Source: an uncultured Eubacteriales bacterium
GTDB taxonomy: Bacteria > Bacillota > Clostridia > Peptostreptococcales > Anaerovoracaceae
Direction of reading: 5' to 3'
DNA length: 12,840 nucleotides
Assembly (NCBI GenBank): GCA_910585135.1
Contig: CAJUEB010000049.1
Coordinates: 1-12,840, forward strand
A program made the translations under genes and the position numbers. The notes beneath the pieces are model-generated. The model searched no databases. It was not told the DNA's origin and saw nothing but the letters and a program-made list of their open reading frames with translations. Of this stretch, positions 6,488-11,860 are shown piece by piece. Within the stretch, counting starts at the first letter, position 1. Every line of letters begins with the position of its first letter.

Positions 6488-7803
6488 TGGGACTGAAAGT
6501 AGCGAAATTTGGCGGCTCATCCGTAGCGGATGCGTTGCAAATTAAAAAAATCAAAAATATCCTGGATGAGGACGATGCAATCAAATATGTGGTGGTTTCA
6601 GCACCCGGCAAGCGATTTGACGGGGACAGCAAGGTAACGGATCTTTTGTATCTGTGCAAAACGCATATCGAGCATAAGCTTCCTTATGAGCAAATTTTTC
6701 AGGTGATATATGACAGGTTTATGGCCGTGGATGCGAATCTGTCCGCTGAAATCAACCTGAAAAAGGAGTTTGACGAGATTAAGGCGAACCTGGAAGCCGG
6801 TGCATCCGCCGACTATATTGCCAGCAGGGGAGAATACCTGAACGCACAGATGATTGCTTCTTATCTTGGATATGATTTTGTGGATGCGGCGGCGATGATC
6901 AAGTTTGATGAAAAGGGCAGATTCATGGAGGATCTGACGAATACCGTGATTGAAAAAGAGCTTGCAAAGCACGAAAAAGCCGTTGTTCCGGGGTTTTATG
7001 GCTCGAAAATAGATGGAAGCGTGAAGACTTTCTCGCGGGGCGGTTCGGATATCACGGGTGCTCTGATTGCAAGGGCAGTCAAAGCGGATGTATATGAAAA
7101 CTGGACTGATGTATCGGGATTTTTGATGGCAGATCCGCGCATCGTCAAAAACCCGAAACCAATCAGTACGATTTCCTACCGAGAGCTGCGGGAGCTTTCC
7201 TACATGGGAGCGTCCGTTTTGCATGAGGATGCGATATATCCGGCGCGGGTTGCGAATATTCCGATCAACATCAGAAATACCAACAAGCCGGAAGATCCGG
7301 GAACGATGATCACAGCAGAGCCTGGCAGGCAGCAGGATGGGAGGATCATTTCCGGCATTGCGGGCAGTAAGGATTTCACCGTTATTGCGATTTCCAAGAA
7401 CGGGCTCAGCTATGAAAGAGGTTTTATCCGAAAGCTTGCGGGCATTCTGGAGGATAATGGCGTGGCGATTGAGCATATGCCGAGCGGGATCGATACGGTT
7501 TCGGTAGTCCTGGAAAACGAGGCGATCGATGGCAAGCTCGACGAGATCACGGAGGAAATCAAACGGCAGCTCAAGCCGGATCATATGGAGACCTTTGAAA
7601 ATATGGCGCTTATCGCGACGGTAGGCTCTGGTATGTCGGCGCGGGTCGGCGTATCGGCGCAGCTTTTCACGGCTCTGGCAGATGCAAAAATTAACATCAG
7701 GATGATCGACCAGGGCTCGAGCGAAATGAACATCATCGTCGGCGTTGAGAACAAGGATTTTGAAAAGGCGATCAAGGCGATTTACGGCGCATTTGTGGCA
7801 TAG
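6487..7803 (+). CDS. lysC: Aspartate kinase (aspartokinase)
   Basis: Phosphorylates aspartate to aspartyl-4-phosphate, the entry to lysine, threonine and methionine synthesis. It is 438 residues and monofunctional. Domains: amino-acid kinase domain from VAKFGGSSVAD (5-15) through SRGGSDITGAL (183-193), then two C-terminal ACT domains from about residue 295, the second containing GSGMSARVGVSAQLFTALAD. The homoserine dehydrogenase domain of bifunctional enzymes is absent. The ATG (6487-6489) shares its A with the metK stop (TAATG) and has AGGAAGGA upstream, so translation is probably coupled to metK. In many Firmicutes lysC is under a lysine riboswitch; here it lies under a SAM riboswitch, which suits a role in supplying methionine for SAM (inference). 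Which amino acid inhibits it cannot be read from sequence; lysC is used as the general symbol. Confidence 0.94.
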   Translation: MGLKVAKFGGSSVADALQIKKIKNILDEDDAIKYVVVSAPGKRFDGDSKVTDLLYLCKTHIEHKLPYEQIFQVIYDRFMAVDANLSAEINLKKEFDEIKANLEAGASADYIASRGEYLNAQMIASYLGYDFVDAAAMIKFDEKGRFMEDLTNTVIEKELAKHEKAVVPGFYGSKIDGSVKTFSRGGSDITGALIARAVKADVYENWTDVSGFLMADPRIVKNPKPISTISYRELRELSYMGASVLHEDAIYPARVANIPINIRNTNKPEDPGTMITAEPGRQQDGRIISGIAGSKDFTVIAISKNGLSYERGFIRKLAGILEDNGVAIEHMPSGIDTVSVVLENEAIDGKLDEITEEIKRQLKPDHMETFENMALIATVGSGMSARVGVSAQLFTALADAKINIRMIDQGSSEMNIIVGVENKDFEKAIKAIYGAFVA

Positions 7804-7946
7804 GGCGCGATGTGAGGCGTAGCGGGCGATCGTCTGGAAAAGTGACGGCAGGCGAACAAGGATGCGCCTGGGCATCCAGAACTGATGCGGAAAGCGAAAT
7901 CATAGAAAATGCACGAAGAAAAATAAACAACGAACAGGAGGAAAAT
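7804..7946. other. lysC-guaB gap without visible terminator
   Basis: There are 143 bp between the lysC stop and the guaB start. One small hairpin is present, GGATGC (7860-7865) with GCATCC (7872-7877), but no T tract follows. I see no convincing -35/-10 pair on the + strand. Read-through from the metK promoter into guaB is therefore possible but not shown. Confidence 0.45.
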
Positions 7947-9455
7947 ATGGCGCACATTTTTGATGAACCATCGAGAACATTCAATGAATACTTATTAGTA
8001 CCGGGCTATTCTTCAACGGAGTGCAGGGTGGACAATGTTTCGCTCAAAACACCGGTCGTAAAATTCAAGAAGGGCGAAGAACCATCCTTGCAGATGAACA
8101 TCCCTATGGTGTCTGCGATCATGCAGGCCGTTTCCGGCGACAGGCTGGCGATCGCTTTGGCAAAGGAGGGCGGGATTTCATTTATCTTTGGCTCTCAGAC
8201 CATAGAAAAACAAGTGGAAATGGTGAAAAAGGTCAAATCGCATAAGGCTGGTTTTGTGACGAGCGATGCGAATATCAGGCCGGATCAGACCTTGGCTGAT
8301 TTGCTGGCATTAAAGGAAAAAACAGGTCATTCCACGACGGCCGTTACGGAAGACGGGACAGCCGAAGGAAAGATGGTAGGCCTCGTTACCAGCAGGGATT
8401 ATCGGATCAGCAGAACGCCTCTCGATGAAAAAGTGTGCAATTTCATGACTCCTTTTGAAAAACTCATCTATGCGCAGGAAGGGGTTTCGCTTTCGGAAGC
8501 CAACGATATTCTCTGGGCAAACAAGCTGAATTCTTTGCCGATCATCGGAAAGGATCAGCGCCTGGCATATTTCGTGTTCCGTAAGGATTATGATACGCAT
8601 AAGGCATATCCCGATGAGCTTTTGGACGAGCATAAGCGGTATATGGTCGGTGCGGGCGTCAATACAAGGGACTATGCGGAAAGAATCCCGGCACTTGTGG
8701 AAGCAGGCGCAGACGTGCTTTGCATTGACTCCTCCGAAGGTTTTAGCGAGTGGCAGAAGCTGACCCTCGATTTTGTCCGTGAAAAATATGGTGATCGTGT
8801 AAAGATCGGAGCAGGAAATGTCGTCGATAAAGAGGGTTTTTATTACCTGGCGGAAGCCGGAGCGGATTTTGTCAAGGTGGGCATCGGCGGCGGTTCGATC
8901 TGTATCACGAGGGAACAGAAGGGCATCGGCAGAGGGCAGGCGACGGCCGTGATTGAGGTTGCCAAGGCACGGGATGAATATTTTGAGAGGACAGGCGTTT
9001 ATGTGCCGATCTGTTCCGACGGCGGGATCGTTTATGATTATCATATGACCCTGGCTTTGGCAATGGGTGCGGATTTCATGATGCTGGGCAGGTATTTCTC
9101 CCGGTTTGACGAGTCCCCTACGGCGAAATTGACGATTAACGGCAGTTATGTGAAGGAATACTGGGGAGAGGGTTCGAACCGGGCGCGAAACTGGCAGCGT
9201 TATGATATGGGCGGCGACAGCAAGCTTTCGTTTGAAGAGGGCGTGGATTCTTATGTTCCTTATGCAGGTCCGCTCAGCGATAACGTGAGGCAGTCCTTGC
9301 AGAAAGTCAAATCGACGATGTGTAACTGCGGCGTATTGACGATTCCTGATTTGCAGAAAAATGCGAAGCTGACGGTCGTATCGGCTACGAGCATCGTCGA
9401 AGGCGGTGCGCATGACGTTATTTTAAGGGATACGACAGGGACGACGAACCGGTAA
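7947..9455 (+). CDS. guaB: IMP dehydrogenase, Tritrichomonas foetus-like type
   Basis: Oxidises IMP to XMP with NAD+, the first committed step to GMP; 502 residues. Barrel and flap residues are visible: D261 in CIDSSEGFSEW, K310, the active-site loop GIGGGSICITREQKGIGRG with C319 and T321, R382 in MLGRYF, and the flap RARNWQRYD with R418 and Y419, then E431. A CBS-pair subdomain is inserted at roughly 100-215. These numbers coincide with those published for the T. foetus enzyme (C319, T321, R382, R418, Y419), and the loop differs from the usual bacterial GPGSICTTR type. The start is ATG 7947, five bases after AGGAGG (7936-7941); an in-frame frame opening from 7812 has no such site. A strong terminator follows. 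MPA insensitivity would be expected from K310 and E431 (inference from the T. foetus enzyme). Confidence 0.95.
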   Translation: MAHIFDEPSRTFNEYLLVPGYSSTECRVDNVSLKTPVVKFKKGEEPSLQMNIPMVSAIMQAVSGDRLAIALAKEGGISFIFGSQTIEKQVEMVKKVKSHKAGFVTSDANIRPDQTLADLLALKEKTGHSTTAVTEDGTAEGKMVGLVTSRDYRISRTPLDEKVCNFMTPFEKLIYAQEGVSLSEANDILWANKLNSLPIIGKDQRLAYFVFRKDYDTHKAYPDELLDEHKRYMVGAGVNTRDYAERIPALVEAGADVLCIDSSEGFSEWQKLTLDFVREKYGDRVKIGAGNVVDKEGFYYLAEAGADFVKVGIGGGSICITREQKGIGRGQATAVIEVAKARDEYFERTGVYVPICSDGGIVYDYHMTLALAMGADFMMLGRYFSRFDESPTAKLTINGSYVKEYWGEGSNRARNWQRYDMGGDSKLSFEEGVDSYVPYAGPLSDNVRQSLQKVKSTMCNCGVLTIPDLQKNAKLTVVSATSIVEGGAHDVILRDTTGTTNR

Positions 9456-9480
9456 ATGGCGGGTATCCGACGTAAATAAC

Positions 9481-9518
9481 AAATACCCTCAAACGAAGTT
9501 TGCGTTTGAGGGTATTTT
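9481..9518 (+). terminator. Rho-independent terminator of guaB
   Basis: A 15-bp perfect stem (9481-9495 with 9503-9517), 7-nt loop, ending in TATTTTTG. It closes the metK-lysC-guaB unit 26 bp after the guaB stop. Confidence 0.94.
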
Positions 9519-9524
9519 TGCATT

Positions 9525-9594
9525 GAACCGCCCCGTATGCCGAATGGCACATACGGTGGTTTGAGAGGGGATATAAGTTAGTCCTTGCTCGATT
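9525..9594 (+). mobile_element. Probable group II intron 3'-end remnant (domains V and VI)
   Basis: 9526-9561 folds like domain V: AACCGCC (9526-9532) pairs with GGTGGTT (9555-9561), GTAT (9535-9538) with ATAC (9551-9554), GCC with GGC around a GAAT loop (9542-9545). A 2-nt AC bulge (9549-9550) sits on the 3' side, as in true domain V. A CGC triad is at 9529-9531. Then 9563-9572 pairs with 9581-9590, a domain VI-like helix, ending TGCTCGATT, much like group II intron 3' ends. No reverse transcriptase or domains I-IV are present, and an extra CC (9533-9534) and the non-GNRA loop suggest decay. Group IIC introns insert behind terminators, which fits the position 7 bp after the guaB terminator. 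This is recognised from memory of the family, not by a covariance search. Confidence 0.5.
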
Positions 9595-9600
9595 AAGTAA

Positions 9601-9625
9601 AAACCCCGTGCTGGACACGGGGTTT
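9601..9625 (-). terminator. Terminator of purC (likely bidirectional)
   Basis: AAACCCCGTG (9601-9610) pairs with CACGGGGTTT (9616-9625) around a 5-nt loop. On the - strand it is followed by further T (TTTTTAC), as expected downstream of purC; on + it is followed by AATTTTG and could back up the guaB terminator. Confidence 0.82.
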
Positions 9626-9681
9626 AATTTTGCATATAAAAACAGAATGCAATTTTTGGAATATTATTACAAACTCTGTAT

Positions 9682-9704
9682 GCGCTGAGCCTTGCTCAAA
9701 GCGC
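9682..9704 (-). other. Hairpin just past the purC stop
   Basis: GCGCT (9682-9686) with AGCGC (9700-9704) and GAGC (9687-9690) with GCTC (9694-9697) form a stem interrupted by a 2-nt AA bulge. There is no T tract on either strand. It lies 10 bp beyond the purC stop and could stabilise the 3' end of the message; no further role is visible. Confidence 0.4.
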
Positions 9705-9714
9705 CCTTTGCATC

Positions 9715-10398
9715 CTATTCGAGAATCATCTTTGTCAGATCCATCGGATCAACGATTTTTCCATCTTTGTAAACACGCATATTGCCGCTGGCGATTTCGT
9801 CGATCAGGATTACTTCGCCGTTATCGCTGTAGCCGAATTCAAACTTGATGTCATATAACTGAAGGCCTTTTTTCGCAAGGTCATCGGCAACGACTTTGGT
9901 AATGGCAAGTGTCTGTTCTTTCATGCTGTCGTACATTTCAGGACTCATAACGCCCAGCAGAGCCAGGGCATCCTTCGTTACCAGCGGATCGCCCTTTGCA
10001 TCGTCTTTAAAGGTGGTTTCTACATATCCGCCTTCGATTTTCGTGCCGTCTTCGATATATTCCCCGTAGCGGCGGATGAAGCTGCCCGTCGCAACCAGCC
10101 TGCAAATTACTTCAAGACCGTGGCCGAATACCTTAGCGGGAAGCACCTCCATGGTTGATTTGTCAATATCGGCGCTTACGTAGTGGGTTTTCACGCCAGC
10201 CTGCTTCAAAAGCTCGAAAAAGTGAATTGAGGTTTTGAGGTTTTCCCTGCCAATGCCTTCTATTGTAAGACCTACAGTGTTTTCACCTGGGTCGAATTTG
10301 CCGTCTTTGCCTGTGCAGTCATCCTTGAACAGCAGCAGCACGTTGCCGTTGTCCAGCTTGAACACATCCTTGGTTTTTCCTGTATAAATTTTTTCCAT
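9715..10398 (-). CDS. purC: Phosphoribosylaminoimidazole-succinocarboxamide (SAICAR) synthase
   Basis: Joins CAIR and aspartate with ATP to give SAICAR in purine synthesis; 227 residues, slightly short of the typical 230-240. Seen: N-terminal MEKIYTGKTKDVF with the ATP-binding GKTK, FDPGENTVG, a central EVICRLVATGSFIRRYG, and near the C-terminus GEVILIDEIASGNMRVYKDG. The last replaces the usual DEISPDTCR wording with a variant I associate with clostridial PurC proteins. ATG at 10398 is nine bases after AGGAGG (revcomp 10408-10413). The gene is alone in its transcript, convergent to guaB, with its own promoter and terminator, although other purine genes (guaB, guaA) lie on both sides. No purine riboswitch or Bacillus-type PurR box is recognised in the 75-80 nt leader. 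Confidence 0.95.
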   Translation of the reverse strand: MEKIYTGKTKDVFKLDNGNVLLLFKDDCTGKDGKFDPGENTVGLTIEGIGRENLKTSIHFFELLKQAGVKTHYVSADIDKSTMEVLPAKVFGHGLEVICRLVATGSFIRRYGEYIEDGTKIEGGYVETTFKDDAKGDPLVTKDALALLGVMSPEMYDSMKEQTLAITKVVADDLAKKGLQLYDIKFEFGYSDNGEVILIDEIASGNMRVYKDGKIVDPMDLTKMILE

Positions 10399-10481
10399 TC
10401 GTATTGACCTCCTTTTAGGTAGTGGATTAGCATTCCGGCGGTAAAACCGTTTTATTTCCGCTTGAAAATATAGATAAGGAT

Positions 10482-10490
10482 ATTATAGCA
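10482..10490 (-). promoter_or_regulatory. Extended -10 promoter of purC
   Basis: On the - strand TGCTATAAT: a perfect -10 (10482-10487) with the extended TG element. The -35 position (about 10505-10511) has no good match. The predicted leader is about 77 nt and includes CGGTTTTACCG, able to form a small hairpin. Confidence 0.65.
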
Positions 10491-10522
10491 CAATGCTTTG
10501 CATTTTTTATAACTTTTTGTGC
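10488..10522. repeat. Nested inverted repeats upstream of the purC -10 box
   Basis: AATGC (10492-10496) and GCATT (10500-10504) form a perfect palindrome around TTT. GCACAA (10488-10493) and TTGTGC (10517-10522) form an outer inverted repeat. Both cover the spacer and -35 region of the purC promoter, a typical operator position. Confidence 0.4.
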
Positions 10523-11035
10523 CTTAAAAAGGATTTTCGCTATAGAGGGGAGGGAATGCAGGCCGGGAGTGAGGGATGCGAAGCGCGCGGATAGAGCGAA
10601 GTGGACGTTTCTGGATAGGTTTTACTGTTTTTTTTGGATAGAAGAGGGTGGACGGTGAAATCCGTAAAAAGAAGAGTGCGTGATGCAGAATGATGAGTGT
10701 TGCTGGCGGCGAATTTCACCGATTGGGCAGATGGATGATGGTAAAACGGTGAAACTGCGCATGGCGGATCGTAACGCAGGAAGACCCGTTTGGATGCTAT
10801 GTATATACTTTTGGCATCGATTATGTTAGACTGAATTCAGCAGGAAAAAGGGGCTATGTGAGATTGAGGCTGATATGAGACGCTCTGGTAATGAAGTGTC
10901 CCAATAGCGAGATCTCCCAGCAGTGAAATGACCTGGCAGTGAAGGAGATTGGCGATGGGGCATGGTTTGCGGTTCGGATGGTCTATAAGCCGGATCGCTA
11001 GTACGCTTGGTTGAAGAATTAAGTTTGGGTTTGCA
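10523..11035. other. Long intergenic region between purC and the VOC gene
   Basis: No gene is supported; all frames are broken by frequent stops on both strands. What it holds: an imperfect 12-bp inverted repeat (10653-10664 with 10710-10721), a third copy of its CGGTGAAA half at 10747-10754, and a short repetitive patch around 10901-10945 with two CAGTGAA words. No convincing promoter for the VOC gene was found. It may contain a decayed gene or a small RNA, but neither can be shown. Confidence 0.5.
10653..10721. repeat. Imperfect inverted repeat CGGTGAAATCCG / CGAATTTCACCG
   Basis: The two 12-bp arms (10653-10664 and 10710-10721) match with one mismatch and are 45 bp apart. A half-site CGGTGAAA recurs in direct orientation at 10747-10754. 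No T tract follows, so it is not a terminator. Confidence 0.4.
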
Positions 11036-11051
11036 AAGGAGAACATGGCTA

Positions 11052-11414
11052 ATGAAATTAAAAAATGTATTGATTGTGGTAAAGGATATCGAAAAATCAA
11101 GAAAATTTTATCATGATTTGTTCGGCCTTGCGTTGATCGTGGACAATGATGGCAATATGGTTTTAACGGAAGGCCTTGCGCTTCAGGATGAAAAAATCTG
11201 GAAGGATTTCTTGGGCAGGGATATTATCCCGGAGAACAATGCGAGCGAATTATATTTCGAGGAACGTGATCTCGAAGGGTTTGTGCAAAAGCTGGATCGT
11301 CTGTATCCTGATGTGAAGTATGTGAATCGGCTGATGACGCATAGCTGGGGACAGAAGGTTGTCCGGTTTTATGATCCCGATGGGAATTTGATCGAGGTCG
11401 GTACGCCGATGTGA
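11052..11414 (+). CDS. VOC (glyoxalase / bleomycin-resistance fold) family protein
   Basis: A 120-residue cytoplasmic protein of the vicinal-oxygen-chelate superfamily. Two beta-alpha-beta-beta-beta modules are visible: KLKNVLIVVKDIEKSRKFYHDLFG (first strand and helix) and a second module ending GQKVVRFYDPDGNLIEV, the usual family ending with a potential metal-ligand glutamate. A histidine is present in THSWGQ. The usual first-strand ligand (His or Gln) is replaced by Asn5, so a full metal site is doubtful and a binding rather than catalytic role is possible. ATG 11052 is ten bases after AAGGAG (11036-11041). A TTG fifteen codons upstream has no site, and the ATG at 11045 is in another frame and stops after 23 codons. 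The substrate cannot be inferred, and the gene stands alone in a sparse region. Confidence 0.85.
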   Translation: MKLKNVLIVVKDIEKSRKFYHDLFGLALIVDNDGNMVLTEGLALQDEKIWKDFLGRDIIPENNASELYFEERDLEGFVQKLDRLYPDVKYVNRLMTHSWGQKVVRFYDPDGNLIEVGTPM

Positions 11415-11676
11415 GGCACTTTGCAGTTAGCTCGCTTTGTGCAGATTGGAAAAGGTCGATTGTTATGTCTGCTGAATTGTACTGACTCGTTTTGTTGCGG
11501 AAAAGCAGTGAAGGTTATGTTGTATGTCTCTTTGATAAAGCGAATTGTGCTGTAAACTATTCCGTGCGAAAGACTTAGGGGAATGTAGAAGCTTGGGACA
11601 AGGAAAATGTAAAAATTCTAACGAAGTACAATAAAAACTACAGGTAGTTACAGATCATAATAGGAAGCGACTGGCA
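11415..11676. other. Intergenic region between the VOC gene and guaA promoter
   Basis: No open frame with a ribosome-binding site and no clear terminator after the VOC gene are seen. It is AT-rich toward the right. GCAGTGAAGG at 11505-11514 echoes words found at 10920-10945. It is too short and too interrupted by stops to hold the missing glutaminase half of GMP synthase. Confidence 0.5.
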
Positions 11677-11705
11677 GTGACACGAGGAAAAAATTGTGGT
11701 AAAAT
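11677..11705 (+). promoter_or_regulatory. Promoter of guaA
   Basis: A -35 GTGACA (11677-11682; five of six to consensus), 17-bp spacer and a -10 TAAAAT (11700-11705) with an extended TG (11697-11698). The predicted start is near 11712, leaving a leader of about 149 nt with no recognised riboswitch. Confidence 0.65.
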
Positions 11706-11762
11706 AAATCGGCAGCCTGGTAGGGGGATCGAATGAAATGAATTGAATGAAGCGAACTGAAC

Positions 11763-11805
11763 GGCAAAATCAGGCGGAAAAACGGATGGCAAGAATCAGG
11801 CGGGA
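11763..11805. repeat. Short tandem repeat in the guaA leader
   Basis: GGCAAAATCAGGCGG (11763-11777) recurs as GGCAAGAATCAGGCGG (11788-11803), with a period of about 25 bp and one added base. It lies in the untranslated leader of guaA. Confidence 0.5.
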
Positions 11806-11860
11806 ACATTACGAGAACAAGAAACTTAGCGTGAAATATAAAGAGAAATGGAGGAACAAA

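Noticed and set aside
6598..7875. Long open frame on the - strand opposite lysC (425 codons)
   Set aside because: It is antisense to a clear aspartokinase, is very rich in Arg, His and Ile in the manner of a shadow frame, and has no recognisable domain.
7812..7946. N-terminal extension of guaB
   Set aside because: The extra 45 residues are not like IMP dehydrogenase, and AGGAGG directly before the ATG at 7947 fixes the start; residue numbering then matches the T. foetus enzyme.
8310..9413. Long open frame on the - strand opposite guaB (367 codons)
   Set aside because: It is an antisense shadow of IMP dehydrogenase with shadow-like composition.
10399..10475. Purine riboswitch in the purC leader
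   Set aside because: The conserved loop and junction sequences of the purine aptamer were not found; only a small hairpin is visible.
10837..11100. 87-codon frame on - between purC and the VOC gene
   Set aside because: It overlaps the VOC start region, shows no clear ribosome-binding site and no recognisable motif; too weak to call.
11712..11860. Riboswitch or amidotransferase domain upstream of guaA
   Set aside because: No known aptamer core and no class I amidotransferase motif (GxCxGxQ type) were seen in any + frame; the leader is too short for the domain.
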